DNA of 55,788 nt from JBAYGJ01 sp041666685 (GCA_041666685.1 JBAYGJ010000002.1:1-55788); one strand, 5' to 3'; shown: positions 1 to 7,982, numbered from the stretch's first letter. A program made the numbers and translations. Notes: generated from the letters alone by a model not told the origin.

Positions 1-1
1 C

Positions 2-658
2 ATGAAGCTGGAGAAACGGAAGAAATACCTCCATGTCGCCCTTAACAGCACACTCGAAGAAGCGAGAGAAATCATTTCTCAATTACCGACTTCGAACAGG
101 ATATTAATTGAGGCGGGCACTCCTATGATAAAAATATACGGGGCAGAAGCCGTTTCCCAGATTAAGTCCATTGCTCCTCCCGGAGCCTACATAGTGGCGG
201 ATAACAAATGTACAGATTTAGCGCCGCGTGAAGTAGAAATGATGGCCAATGCCGGCGCCAATGCCGCCACCTGTCTAGGAGTCGCGCCAATCGAAACGAT
301 TGATAGTTTTATAGAGGAATGCCAAAAATACAATATTGATTCGATGATTGACATGATGAATGTCGACAACGCACTGTCGGTCTTGAAGAAACTGAAAAAA
401 TGCCCCACCGTTGTGATGTTGCATCGGGGGGTTGACGAAACCGAATTTTCAAAAGAAAAGCAGATCCCTTACTACCAGATAAAACAGATCAAAGGAAATT
501 ATGATGTTCTTGTGGCGGTAGCGGGTGGTGATACGACGCGGGAGGTCCAGAGGGCAATTTTTAACGACGCGGACATTGTCGTCGTCTGGAAAAATTTTTA
601 TCAACCAAGCGCAGAGACAGCCCAGTTGGCCGACTCATTTTTGAGGGAGATAAAATAA
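2..658 (+). CDS. 3-hexulose-6-phosphate synthase / OMP decarboxylase-superfamily protein
   Basis: HUMPS-family TIM barrel of 218 residues, close to full length for a stand-alone hexulose-phosphate synthase. Visible landmarks are the IEAGTP strand (36-41), the catalytic signature D67-x-K69-x-x-D72 and the AVAGG loop (172-176). In the family this enzyme condenses formaldehyde with ribulose 5-phosphate, or runs in reverse to make pentose phosphate when the oxidative pentose pathway is missing, as in archaea. One oddity: the second phosphate loop, usually VVVGRAI, reads VVVWKNF (193-199), so sugar-phosphate binding may differ and the substrate is uncertain. The window starts one base before this ATG, so a longer N-terminus cannot be excluded. 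It converges on the slipin gene 6 bp away. Confidence 0.72.
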   Translation: MKLEKRKKYLHVALNSTLEEAREIISQLPTSNRILIEAGTPMIKIYGAEAVSQIKSIAPPGAYIVADNKCTDLAPREVEMMANAGANAATCLGVAPIETIDSFIEECQKYNIDSMIDMMNVDNALSVLKKLKKCPTVVMLHRGVDETEFSKEKQIPYYQIKQIKGNYDVLVAVAGGDTTREVQRAIFNDADIVVVWKNFYQPSAETAQLADSFLREIK

Positions 659-664
659 TTTTGT

Positions 665-1432
665 TTATTTTTGCTTGACCGTTTGGGATATTGCTTTAAT
701 CCCCTCGAGCACTTCAACCGGCAGGGCAAAAATCACGGTCTTTGACGGGTCCGGGTTTATTTTTTCTATTGTTTGTAATGTTCTCATGGAGAGGCCACCG
801 GGGACTGAACTGAGCACGTGGGCCGCCTGAGCCAGCCGTTCTGATGCCTGGTATTCCCCTTCTGCCCTGATAATGACGGCGCGACGCTCACGTTCTGATT
901 CGGCCTGTTTGGCCATGACGCGTTTCATGTCGGCGGGGAGTTCGATGTCTTGGATTTTTATATCCGTAACCAAAATCCCCCAGGATTGGGTAGCTGCGCT
1001 GACAATTTTTTGTACTTCTTCGGCAATCTTTTCGCGTTCGGAAAGGAGAGGATCAAGTTCGATGGCGCCGATGACGTCACGAAGAGCAGCCTGCGCATAT
1101 TGCGAAACTGCCGTCGTATAGTCCTTGATGTTCAGAATTGCGTTTTCGGCATTTTCTACCTGGAAATAGACAACTGCATTTATGCCCACCGGGACATTGT
1201 CTTTGGTAATGACTTCCTGCTGCGGAATGTCAGTGGTGGTTATGCGCAGATCAACTTTCATCATTCGTTGGAAACCGACAAAGATCCAGGTCAAGCCCGG
1301 CATCCGGGTGCCTGTAAATTTCCCAAGCGTCAAAACGACGCCGCGTTCATATTGGTCAATAATCCTCAGGCCAAGAAGGATAAAGAAACCGACAATGATG
1401 ATTGGCCAGATTAAAATGAGAAGTATTTCCAT
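665..1432 (-). CDS. Slipin / stomatin-like SPFH-domain membrane protein
   Basis: One N-terminal membrane segment (about residues 2-24) is followed by an SPFH/band-7 domain: the opening RIIDQYERGVV, an Asp-Leu-Arg motif (KVDLRI) and a C-terminal coiled coil rich in ERERRA repeats (about 175-215). Slipins oligomerise on membranes and scaffold proteases or lipid domains; no NfeD partner is next to it. I chose the ATG at 1432 (255 aa) over one 42 nt upstream because a TATAAT box (1440-1445 on this strand) ends 7 nt before it, which predicts a leaderless mRNA and would leave the upstream ATG untranscribed. No Shine-Dalgarno is visible. The family call is secure; the role here is not known. Confidence 0.85.
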   Translation of the reverse strand: MEILLILIWPIIIVGFFILLGLRIIDQYERGVVLTLGKFTGTRMPGLTWIFVGFQRMMKVDLRITTTDIPQQEVITKDNVPVGINAVVYFQVENAENAILNIKDYTTAVSQYAQAALRDVIGAIELDPLLSEREKIAEEVQKIVSAATQSWGILVTDIKIQDIELPADMKRVMAKQAESERERRAVIIRAEGEYQASERLAQAAHVLSSVPGGLSMRTLQTIEKINPDPSKTVIFALPVEVLEGIKAISQTVKQK

Positions 1433-1439
1433 ATGTTCA

Positions 1440-1445
1440 ATTATA
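1440..1445 (-). promoter_or_regulatory. -10 box of leaderless slipin promoter
   Basis: TATAAT on the minus strand ends 7 nt before the slipin ATG at 1432, so transcription should begin at or within a base or two of the start codon. The same geometry recurs at several other genes in this window. Confidence 0.55.
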
Positions 1446-1477
1446 GCACAAGCTATAAAAATGGAATAGTTCAACTG

Positions 1478-1590
1478 TGGTGCGCCTAGCAGGACTCGGG
1501 TGCTGGGCAGCGCCCCCGCAGTGCGGGGTCGACGCTCAACAACCCCTCATTATTTTCGGGGTTTGTTTCGCTCCTGCCCTTCGAGTCCAG
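1478..1590 (-). repeat. Partial tRNA-Lys 3' end copy closed into a palindromic insert
   Basis: Positions 1482-1498 repeat the last 17 nt of the neighbouring tRNA-Lys with one mismatch, and are followed on the tRNA strand by discriminator A and an encoded CCA (1478-1480), which the intact gene lacks. The copy then runs into nested palindromes (CCCCCGCagtGCGGGG; AACCCC..GGGGTT) and ends in an inverted piece of the same T arm (CGAGTCCAG, 1582-1590), so the whole insert can close as a large hairpin. Confidence 0.7.
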
Positions 1591-1639
1591 TGCCATTTTA
1601 ATTGGTGGTACTAAACTGAAGTCTATATACTTTTCGAAG

Positions 1640-1711
1640 TGCGCCCAGCAGGACTCGAACCTGCAACCTTAGGCTTAAGAGGCCTCTGCTCTACCATTGA
1701 GCTATAGGCGC
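1640..1711 (-). tRNA. tRNA-Lys(CUU)
   Basis: Complete cloverleaf on the minus strand: acceptor GCGCCTA/TGGGCGC, D arm GCTC..GAGC, anticodon loop CTCTTAA (anticodon CUU) and T loop TTCGAGT. The discriminator is A at 1640 and CCA is not encoded (the next bases read CTT). The outermost anticodon-stem pair (G27-A43) is mismatched. A 3' fragment of the same tRNA, with CCA, lies about 140 bp away at 1478-1498. Confidence 0.93.
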
Positions 1712-1780
1712 GTAAGATGGGGATAGTGTAGCAAGTAAGTGAAATTATTTCCAGGCCGGCACCATTTACCCCTAGGATTA

Positions 1781-1927
1781 TTAATACTCAGTAAAAATTG
1801 CGCTGAGGAATACTATCAACATCAGGATACACATACTGATGACTGCCCAAAACTGCCAGGATTGATATGCTTTTTTCTTTGGTTTTTCTTGTTGTTGGTT
1901 GGGTTGCGGTTGGATTTGTTGATCCAT
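1781..1927 (-). CDS. Small single-pass membrane protein (48 aa) between two tRNA genes
   Basis: A 48-residue reading frame in the gap between tRNA-Arg and tRNA-Lys on the same strand. The N-terminal half is Gln/Pro/Lys rich (QPQPNQQQ, KPKKK) and the C-terminal half is one hydrophobic helix (FWAVISMCILMLIVFLSAIF), the layout of a short N-in/C-out membrane peptide. The start is the ATG at 1927; no Shine-Dalgarno is visible, and a TACAAA stretch a few bases upstream could be a -10 box. I do not recognise a family. The basic, glutamine-rich head plus a clean membrane helix argues that it is real despite its size. Confidence 0.55.
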   Translation of the reverse strand: MDQQIQPQPNQQQEKPKKKAYQSWQFWAVISMCILMLIVFLSAIFTEY

Positions 1928-1946
1928 ATGATTTGTAAGTTAATTT

Positions 1947-2021
1947 TGGTATCCCCGCTTGGAATCGAACCAAGATGTCTAGCTTAGAAGGCTAGCGCTC
2001 TATCCATTGAGCTACGGGGAC
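1947..2021 (-). tRNA. tRNA-Arg(UCU)
   Basis: Cloverleaf on the minus strand with acceptor GTCCCCG/CGGGGAT (terminal G-U pair), anticodon arm CTAGC-CTTCTAA-GCTAG (anticodon UCU), T loop TTCGATT, discriminator A and an encoded CCA (1947-1949). A broken copy of its 5' third with a palindromic insert in the D loop follows at 2031-2118. Confidence 0.94.
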
Positions 2022-2030
2022 TTGTTAAAG

Positions 2031-2118
2031 TTGCCGCTCTATCCGCTCCGACGCTCCGACTAAAACGTCGGAGGTCCGGAGCCCCGACTATTACGTCGGG
2101 GTTGAGCTACGGGGACTT
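2031..2118 (-). repeat. Broken tRNA-Arg 5' copy with two palindromes in the D loop
   Basis: The stretch repeats the 5' part of tRNA-Arg: a GCTCTATCC piece at about 2036-2044 and GAGCTACGGGGACTT at 2104-2118. The D loop is interrupted by about 55 bp containing two near-identical hairpins, CCGACtaaaacGTCGG and CCCGACtattacGTCGGG. A third hairpin of this CCGAC-N6-GTCGG type occurs beside tRNA-Pro at about 30368-30383. The stop codon of the adjacent Nudix gene lies inside this copy. Confidence 0.7.
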
Positions 2119-2620
2119 ATTTTTTTAGCGACAATGCCCGCTTGATAATCGTGGCACTATCTTTTTTCAGTGAGTTGTAGAATTTTATTCTGCTGATGCG
2201 CCGGACATCTATCCATTCTGGCTTTTGTACGTAGCCGAGCTCTTCACCGACCAGATTTTTGTCTGTTATCGCGCCGCTGACTCGTTTGCAGAGGAAGTAG
2301 ATGCAAATAGCATGGACTGATTTTTTATGATTTCTAAAGGTGAAGAATGACGATGAGCACCAGACCGGCAAACCGACGTTAACTTTCAAGCCAGTTTCTT
2401 CCCAGAATTCACGCTTTAGTGTCTGTCCCACCGTTTCGTGCTTATGTCCGCCCCCGCCGGGGAAATCATAGCCATCCCATTGTCTAGATAGTAATACTTT
2501 GTTTTTTTCAATCAACACACCATAAACAGAAGGCCGATATGTTAGTTTTTTTACCGGTACCCGTTGCAGGTTCCAGAACACATCATGACAAACGACAGTT
2601 TTTGGCGAAGTTTTGGGCAT
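2117..2620 (-). CDS. Nudix hydrolase
   Basis: A 167-residue protein with a complete Nudix box, GX5EX7REUXEEXGU, at G56-L78 (ending REFWEETGL), so metal and diphosphate binding should be intact. Nudix enzymes cleave nucleoside diphosphates linked to another moiety X; the substrate cannot be read from the sequence. The GGGG run before the box and the WDGYDFPGGG strand are typical of the MutT/ADP-ribose group. The TAA stop (2117-2119) lies in the broken tRNA-Arg copy downstream, so the gene's 3' end was rebuilt when that repeat arrived. It is divergent from rpsO. Confidence 0.85.
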   Translation of the reverse strand: MPKTSPKTVVCHDVFWNLQRVPVKKLTYRPSVYGVLIEKNKVLLSRQWDGYDFPGGGGHKHETVGQTLKREFWEETGLKVNVGLPVWCSSSFFTFRNHKKSVHAICIYFLCKRVSGAITDKNLVGEELGYVQKPEWIDVRRISRIKFYNSLKKDSATIIKRALSLKK

Positions 2621-2712
2621 AATGATCCTGCTGAATGTATCAGTAATATTTGATCAAGTCAACTCGTATATATTGTACTTCGTGCCAGCCGACAAAGCAA
2701 AGGATCGGCTAC

Positions 2713-2740
2713 TTGACAATGTGCCAATAATCCCTATAAT
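2713..2740 (+). promoter_or_regulatory. rpsO promoter
   Basis: TTGACA (2713-2718), a 16 nt spacer and TATAAT (2735-2740): a near-consensus sigma-70 promoter about 85 nt upstream of the rpsO start. Confidence 0.85.
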
Positions 2741-2758
2741 AACGGTTACTAATTAACT

Positions 2759-2805
2759 GTACGGGTTTCTCGGTTTGGGGCCGGTTAACGCCCCTGTACT
2801 GGGTT
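2759..2805 (+). promoter_or_regulatory. Structured rpsO leader (candidate S15 autoregulatory RNA)
   Basis: The leader between promoter and start can fold with an outer GTAC..GTAC pairing and an inner GGGGC..GCCCC stem around CGGTTAAC. S15 represses its own mRNA through leader structures in several phyla, using different folds; that this leader does so is inference from position and structure only. Confidence 0.4.
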
Positions 2806-2825
2806 CCCGCGAAAGGACAAACAGC

Positions 2826-3113
2826 ATGTTAACCAAACCGGAAAAGGATAAGATTATTGACAAGTATAAGACGCACGCACAGGACACCGGATCGCCGGAG
2901 GTCCAGATTGCCATCCTCTCTGAGGAGATCAGCCGTTTGACCGGGCACCTCCAGGACCACAAGAAAGATTTTTCCTCGCGCCGCGGATTGCTCCGCAAGG
3001 TCGGATTGCGCCGCCGGCTGTTGAAATATCTGGAAAAGGACAACCCGAAAAGTTACGAGAACTTGACCAAGAAACTTAAACTGAAAACTAAGCAGGCTCA
3101 TGATCAAGCATAA
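2826..3113 (+). CDS. rpsO: 30S ribosomal protein S15
   Basis: 95 residues, normal family length. The core 16S-binding features are present: the D-T-G-S-P-E-V-Q segment (20-27), the H-x-x-D-x-H-K-K-D-F motif and the R-R-x-L-L-x-Y-L tail. S15 binds helices 20-22 of 16S rRNA as a primary assembly protein of the small subunit. I chose the ATG at 2826, 17 codons after an upstream in-frame start, because AAGGAC sits 8 nt before it and the family N-terminus begins there. It overlaps the NYN nuclease gene by 14 nt, so the two are co-translated. Confidence 0.97.
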   Translation: MLTKPEKDKIIDKYKTHAQDTGSPEVQIAILSEEISRLTGHLQDHKKDFSSRRGLLRKVGLRRRLLKYLEKDNPKSYENLTKKLKLKTKQAHDQA

Positions 3114-3624
3114 GGATCAGCGAGTCGGCGTTTTCGTCGACGTGCAGAACATGTATTATTCAGCCAAGAACCTTTACGGTCAAAAGGTCAATTTTGGCGA
3201 AATCCTGAAAACGGCCGTTGCAGACCGGAAGCTGATCCGGGCCATGGCCTATGTGATCAAGGCCCAGAACGCAGACGAGCAGAAATTTTTTGATGCACTG
3301 TCAAACCAGGGTTTCGAAGTGAAGATGAAGGACTTACAGGTTTTCTGGGGCGGCCACAAAAAAGGTGACTGGGACATCGGGCTGGCTATGGACGTCATCC
3401 GCCTGTCCACCAAGCTGGACGTGGTCGTATTGGTGACTGGCGATGGGGATTTTGTTCCGTTGATCGAATACATGAAGAACCATGGCCAGTTTGTCGAAGT
3501 GGTGGCATTCGACGAGTCAGCTTCGAGCCAGCTGACTGCCGCTGCTGACGCTTTTACTAATCTGAGTGAAAATAAGAAAAAATACCTTTTACCTGCGTCG
3601 GATATTCGTGGCCGGCGTCGTTAA
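3100..3624 (+). CDS. NYN-domain (LabA/DUF88-type) ribonuclease-like protein
   Basis: A 174-residue single-domain NYN/PIN-like protein. The acidic active-site residues are visible: VFVDVQN (D14), KGDWD (D90, D92) and TGDGDF (113-118). The family coordinates metal at these positions and is generally taken to be RNase-like; bacterial LabA/DUF88 members remain mostly uncharacterised. Its start lies inside the end of rpsO (14 nt overlap) and the next gene is pnp, so it sits among RNA-turnover genes. The C-terminus ends in a basic GRRR tail. Confidence 0.85.
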   Translation: MIKHKDQRVGVFVDVQNMYYSAKNLYGQKVNFGEILKTAVADRKLIRAMAYVIKAQNADEQKFFDALSNQGFEVKMKDLQVFWGGHKKGDWDIGLAMDVIRLSTKLDVVVLVTGDGDFVPLIEYMKNHGQFVEVVAFDESASSQLTAAADAFTNLSENKKKYLLPASDIRGRRR

Positions 3625-3821
3625 TTTGGGCAATGCTCTTTGGAATTACAAATAATTAATAGGCCGTTCGTCAATCTGCCAGGAACCGTGAATTACGCTT
3701 ACTACTTTTCGTAGACTTTTATCTCCAGTGAACTGTCGGTCCACTCCGGATAAAGGTTTATGAAGTGGTAGCGCTAGAGCCGGATCCGCAACGTGATGGG
3801 CAGGCCAAGAAGGAAAAAAGT

Positions 3822-6095
3822 ATGTCTAAGATCGAAAAGTTTTCTACAGAAATCGCCGGCCGCGAGCTGACTTTTGAAGTCGGCCGATTCGCCGGCCAGG
3901 CCAATGCCGCCTGTGTCGTGCAGTATGGCGATACGGTCGTACTCGCTACGGCTGTCATGAGCAAAAATACGCGCGAAGGCATCGATTACTTCCCGCTCCT
4001 CGTTGATTACGAAGAGAGGCTGTATGCCGCCGGGAAAATTAAAGGCTCGCGTTTCATCAAACGCGAAGGACGGCCTACTGACGAAGCAATCCTGACTTCC
4101 CGTCTGGTAGACCGATCAATCCGCCCGTTGTTCAATCAGTCAAGCCGGCAGGACGTGCAGGTGGTGCTGACCGTATTGTCCGTCGACCAGGAGAATGATC
4201 CTGATATCATTTCACTTCTGGCGGCCTCATGCGCGCTGTCGATTTCCAATATTCCCTGGAGCGGCCCGGTGGCCGGCGTACGTATCGGCCAGATCAACGG
4301 CGAGTGGGTGCTGAATCCGACCTATGCGGCCCGTGAAAAAAGCGTCATGGACCTGGCCGTGATCGGGAAAGCTGATAAAATTACCATGATCGAGGCCGGC
4401 GCGCTCCAGATGTCCGAAGATACCATGTATGCCGGTATGGAGTTTGCGCAGAAGCATATCGCTAAACTCATTTCTTTCATCAATGACATCCAGACGAAGA
4501 TCGGCAGGCCGAAAGAGTCTATTGCCTCTACGGGACCGACGGAAGAGGAGAAAGCTAAGTCGGAAAAACTGAAGGAAAAAGTAAAGAATTTCTGTCAGGC
4601 CAAGATCGGGTCAGTTTTTGAACATAAGGACCGGCATGCCCAGGGCGAGGCGATGGATGCCCTCCGGACCCAACTGGAAGAAGTACTCAAAGCGGATAAT
4701 GAAGTTACGAAAGAAGAGCGGGCCAAAGGGCTTAAAATGGTGGATGGCATATATGAGGTAGAGTCCCGGCGCATGGTACTGGAAGAAGGCCGGCGCGTTG
4801 ATGGCCGGGCAGTAGATGAAATCCGTCCGTTATCGGCTGATGTGGCATTACTCCCCCGCACGCATGGTTCCGGTTTATTCAACCGCGGTGAAACCCAGGT
4901 ATTATCAGTAGTTACGCTCGGATCCCCAGGTGACGAACAGACGATGGACTCAATGGAAGAGTCTGGTAAAAAGCGTTTTATGCATCATTATAATTTTCCG
5001 GGCTTTTCCACCGGTGAGGTGGCTCCTGTCCGATCGCCAGGCCGCCGCGAAATTGGCCATGGCGCGTTGGTAGAAAAAGCCCTGTCCCAAGTGATGCCCG
5101 CCAAGGATAAGTTCCCCTATACGATTCGTGTCGTATCGGAAGTGCTGTCATCAAACGGCTCAAGTTCGCAGGCATCGTGCTGCGGTTCGTCATTGGCGCT
5201 GATGGATGCCGGCGTGCCGATTCTCGATCCGGTAGCCGGTATTGCGATGGGTTTGATTTCCGACGAAAAAGACCCGTCACGATTCAAGGTGCTGACAGAT
5301 ATCCAGGGCATTGAGGATCATAATGGTGATATGGATTTCAAGGTGGCCGGTACTAAGAATGGCATCACGGCCATCCAGATGGACGTGAAACTGGACGGCA
5401 TTTCGCTCGAAGTGGCCAGACAGGCACTTGATGGCGCCAAGAAAGCCCGCTTGCAGATATTGGATGTGATGACAAAAGCCATCCCGGCTCCGCGGGCCGA
5501 GCTGTCAAAATATGCGCCGCGCATCACCATGCTGAAGATCAATCCGGAACTGATCCGCGAAGTGATCGGCAAGGGCGGCGAAACGATCAATAAGATCATT
5601 GATGAATGCGGCGGAGCTGATGTCATCAAGATTGATATTGAGGATGATGGTCTGATATACATCACTTCGGCTCATGCTGACATGGCGAAGAAGGCTGAAG
5701 ATTGGATCCAGAATATCGTTAAAGAAGTATTGCCGGGAGAAATATATGAAGGAACGGTGACGCAGATCCTGAAAGACCGCAACAGCGGCGGTGAAATCGG
5801 CGCGGTCGTGGAAATAGCGCCAGGCAAGGACGGCATGGTGCACATTTCGGAATTTTCTCAGGGACGTATCAGGAATGTTTCTGATGTCGTACATGTGGGG
5901 CAAAAGATAAAAGTCAAAGTGGTTGACGTGGACAAGGAGCGGGGCCGGACGAGTCTGTCGGTCAAGGCTTTGGGGACGGACAGTGATTTGGTCATCCCGC
6001 CGTCAGCTCTTGATACGTCAGGCGGTTTTGACCGAGGCGGATCCCGCGGACGCCCGAGCGGTGGTCGTCCCCCATTCAGACACGGCCCGAGATAA
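3822..6095 (+). CDS. pnp: Polyribonucleotide nucleotidyltransferase (PNPase)
   Basis: 757 residues with the full architecture: first RNase PH core (about 10-230), an alpha-helical linker, second RNase PH core containing the FPGFSTGEV and SNGSSSQASCCGS segments, then KH (VIGKGGETI) and S1 domains and a basic Gly/Arg-rich tail. It degrades RNA 3' to 5' using phosphate. I chose the ATG at 3822, with AGGAAA upstream, rather than an in-frame start 57 nt earlier. It is preceded by an approximately 200 nt leader that can form an AGTG..CACT hairpin, in keeping with the leader-mediated autoregulation known for pnp elsewhere. The rpsO-(NYN)-pnp order is the classical one with one extra gene. Confidence 0.97.
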   Translation: MSKIEKFSTEIAGRELTFEVGRFAGQANAACVVQYGDTVVLATAVMSKNTREGIDYFPLLVDYEERLYAAGKIKGSRFIKREGRPTDEAILTSRLVDRSIRPLFNQSSRQDVQVVLTVLSVDQENDPDIISLLAASCALSISNIPWSGPVAGVRIGQINGEWVLNPTYAAREKSVMDLAVIGKADKITMIEAGALQMSEDTMYAGMEFAQKHIAKLISFINDIQTKIGRPKESIASTGPTEEEKAKSEKLKEKVKNFCQAKIGSVFEHKDRHAQGEAMDALRTQLEEVLKADNEVTKEERAKGLKMVDGIYEVESRRMVLEEGRRVDGRAVDEIRPLSADVALLPRTHGSGLFNRGETQVLSVVTLGSPGDEQTMDSMEESGKKRFMHHYNFPGFSTGEVAPVRSPGRREIGHGALVEKALSQVMPAKDKFPYTIRVVSEVLSSNGSSSQASCCGSSLALMDAGVPILDPVAGIAMGLISDEKDPSRFKVLTDIQGIEDHNGDMDFKVAGTKNGITAIQMDVKLDGISLEVARQALDGAKKARLQILDVMTKAIPAPRAELSKYAPRITMLKINPELIREVIGKGGETINKIIDECGGADVIKIDIEDDGLIYITSAHADMAKKAEDWIQNIVKEVLPGEIYEGTVTQILKDRNSGGEIGAVVEIAPGKDGMVHISEFSQGRIRNVSDVVHVGQKIKVKVVDVDKERGRTSLSVKALGTDSDLVIPPSALDTSGGFDRGGSRGRPSGGRPPFRHGPR

Positions 6096-6111
6096 TTTAT
6101 TTCTACTCATT

Positions 6112-6681
6112 ATGATTGTTACCATCAGCGGCAAGCCTGGTTCCGGTAAAAGTACCGTCGCCGAACGGCTGGCCGCTGATTTGGGGTATAAGCGGTATTA
6201 TGTCGGTGCCATGTGGAGAGAAGCTGCCCGGGCGCGCGGGATGAACATAACTGAGTTTGGGGCTTTGGCAAACCGCGATTCTTCCATCGATATTGGGTTT
6301 GAGAAGTCCATCGAAGAGCTCGGACAGCGTGAAGATAATTTTGTGATCGAAAGTCGGACAGCATGGCATTTCATTCCCCACTCGATAAAAGTTTTTATCG
6401 ATGTCAGCGACGATGAAGGCGCCAAGCGGATATGGGGGGCTCTCCAGAAAAAAAATTCAAGCGACCGGAGCGAAGAAAAACATTTGACCACCCTGGCCGC
6501 CGTACTGGAGTCTGTCCGTGACCGTATTTCCAAGGAAACTATCAGGTACCAGAAATATTATGGCATTGATATTTTTGATCGCGTGAACTACGACCTGTTC
6601 CTGGACGCCACTACACTAGACCAGGCACAGGAGTACCAGGCAGTATATTCGTTTGTTAAGAAACACCTGAAAAAAAACTAA
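6112..6681 (+). CDS. cmk: Archaeal-type cytidylate kinase family protein
   Basis: 189 residues with a P-loop GKPGSGKST (7-15) at the extreme N-terminus, followed by a YYVGAMWREAARARGM segment typical of the short archaeal-type CMP kinases rather than the 220-residue bacterial Cmk. The reaction would be ATP + (d)CMP to ADP + (d)CDP. The R-T-A-W-H region and the V-F-I-D-V strand fit the NMP-kinase fold. The ATG at 6112 lacks a Shine-Dalgarno and lies 16 nt after pnp. Other short P-loop NMP kinases are possible, so the substrate is inferred. Confidence 0.75.
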   Translation: MIVTISGKPGSGKSTVAERLAADLGYKRYYVGAMWREAARARGMNITEFGALANRDSSIDIGFEKSIEELGQREDNFVIESRTAWHFIPHSIKVFIDVSDDEGAKRIWGALQKKNSSDRSEEKHLTTLAAVLESVRDRISKETIRYQKYYGIDIFDRVNYDLFLDATTLDQAQEYQAVYSFVKKHLKKN

Positions 6682-6791
6682 TAAAAGCCAAAAAGATTGA
6701 TTATCCGATATTGTGGATAATTATTTTTTATTATTTTAATCTTTTTTTACGAAAATTGAGAAAAAAATGTAATATTAGCCATTAGTTGCTA

Positions 6792-6820
6792 TTGACAAAG
6801 GCGTTTTTATGTGATATACT
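6792..6820 (+). promoter_or_regulatory. Promoter of the 390-nt structured RNA
   Basis: TTGACA (6792-6797), a 17 nt spacer and TATACT (6815-6820), one of the best sigma-70 matches in the window. Transcription should start near 6827. No protein-coding gene lies directly downstream. Confidence 0.85.
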
Positions 6821-6826
6821 GGCTTT

Positions 6827-7217
6827 GTTAAGTTTTTTAATAAGTTATCAACAGTTTTCGCAGCGGATATCAGAATGCTTTGGACGCATGGTTCCAAATC
6901 AGTCTGTTATCTACTGCACGAGGACTAAAAAGTTGGCAGTCCGATTGTGCTGCGACGCGCGGCACAATGATCAAAAAATCAAACAAAACAAAAAGGTTCG
7001 TCCTTAGTCATAAAAGACTAGAGACATAACCACGAGGTGGTAGATAATATAATTGCTTTTTGAAAGCCAACACAAAAGCTTCAACGACTGTATCCACAAA
7101 ATGTTGGTGTCTGCCAGCAATGGCGGATGTCAGCTAGGAATAACAGTCGTCGGGGTGGTTGACGCTCAAAAAGTAATTATATTAATTTGGGGGCGGTCAT
7201 ACCGCCCCCTTTTTTTT
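6827..7217 (+). ncRNA. Unidentified structured RNA of about 390 nt
   Basis: Bounded by a near-perfect promoter and a strong terminator, with no convincing coding frame. Visible helices include ATGC..GCAT, GGACT..AGTCC, a TGTGC..GCACA stem with GCG/CGC inside, TAGTC-ATAAAA-GACTA, ACCA..TGGT and an 18-bp long-range helix pairing 7046-7063 with 7166-7183 with only one G-U pair. That helix encloses an ACGACTGT..ACAGTCGT stem. I looked for the conserved cores of RNase P RNA, tmRNA (tRNA-like ends) and SRP RNA and did not find them. The 3' domain, a long closing stem around an internal loop, is loosely like 6S RNA, but the whole is about twice the size. The flanking genes cmk and rnhB give no hint of function. 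Confidence 0.7.
7189..7217 (+). terminator. Intrinsic terminator of the 390-nt RNA
   Basis: GGGGGCGGT (7189-7197), loop CAT, ACCGCCCCC (7201-7209), then eight T: a perfect 9-bp stem with a strong U tract. Confidence 0.95.
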
Positions 7218-7338
7218 GTTTCGAAAACCCCTTTGGGAAAGTGGTTTTCGACGCATTCCGCAAAGAGCGGTGTTACTCGGCGCGGGACCTTATAACCCAC
7301 ACCTCGCAACGATCTATTTTGATTGGTATACTTATGGC

Positions 7339-7962
7339 ATGACAAAACCGACTTGGCGGGAGGAAAACAATCTTTGGGAGAGCGGCTACAAATTTGTGGC
7401 TGGTGCCGATGAGGCCGGGCGCGGCGCATGGGCCGGACCGCTGGTTGCCGCTGCTGTCATCTTGCCGAAAAATTTCAAGGCGACGGGATTGAATGACTCG
7501 AAAAAACTTTCTCCGATTCAGCGAGAACGGTTGTTCGGGATTATCAAATCCCAGTCAGTTGCTTGGCAAGTGTCAATTATTTCCGTCCAAGAAATCGACA
7601 GGCGTGGTGTCGGTCGAGCAAATATGAAAGCGTTGCGGCAATGCGTTGAGCATTTAAAAAAGAAACCTAACTTCGTTTTGGTCGACGGCTTCAAAATTGA
7701 TTTCGATTCAACCCTATCAAAAAGAATAATCCATGGCGATGCGCGTGTTATGACAATCGCTGCCGCTTCCATCATCGCAAAGGTTACTCGGGACCACATC
7801 ATGGTCGGTCTCCATAATAAATTCCCGCAGTATCATTTTGACAGGCATAAAGGATACGGTACGGAATTGCATCATCAAGCCATAAAGCGGCACGGCGTAC
7901 TGGCACTACATCGACGTTCATATTTGCCAATTAAGAAGTTAGTAAAAAACATACATACGTAG
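7339..7962 (+). CDS. rnhB: Ribonuclease HII
   Basis: 207 residues. The four catalytic acidic residues are in place: D24 and E25 in GADEAGRG, D116 in LVDGF and D134 in HGDARV, with the LNDSKKLS motif (51-58) and SIIAKVTRD following. RNase HII removes ribonucleotides and RNA primers from DNA-RNA hybrids in the cytoplasm. I chose the ATG at 7339: TATACT (7327-7332) ends 6 nt before it, so the message is probably leaderless and earlier in-frame starts would not be transcribed from that promoter. No Shine-Dalgarno is visible. Confidence 0.95.
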   Translation: MTKPTWREENNLWESGYKFVAGADEAGRGAWAGPLVAAAVILPKNFKATGLNDSKKLSPIQRERLFGIIKSQSVAWQVSIISVQEIDRRGVGRANMKALRQCVEHLKKKPNFVLVDGFKIDFDSTLSKRIIHGDARVMTIAAASIIAKVTRDHIMVGLHNKFPQYHFDRHKGYGTELHHQAIKRHGVLALHRRSYLPIKKLVKNIHT

Positions 7963-7982
7963 TTGTGCTATAATACTGATAT

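Noticed and set aside
1739..1987. Plus-strand 82-codon frame
   Set aside because: It runs through tRNA-Arg and over the 48-aa membrane peptide, which has better coding character.
6702..7100. DnaA-box-like TTATCCACA matches and AT-rich runs near 6711, 6843 and 7090, suggesting an origin
   Set aside because: Only one box is exact, spacing is irregular, there is no dnaA, dnaN or rpmH nearby, and two matches fall inside the structured RNA.
6827..7217. RNase P RNA or tmRNA for the 390-nt transcript
   Set aside because: I could not find the conserved P4 strands of RNase P or the tRNA-like ends and tag frame of tmRNA.
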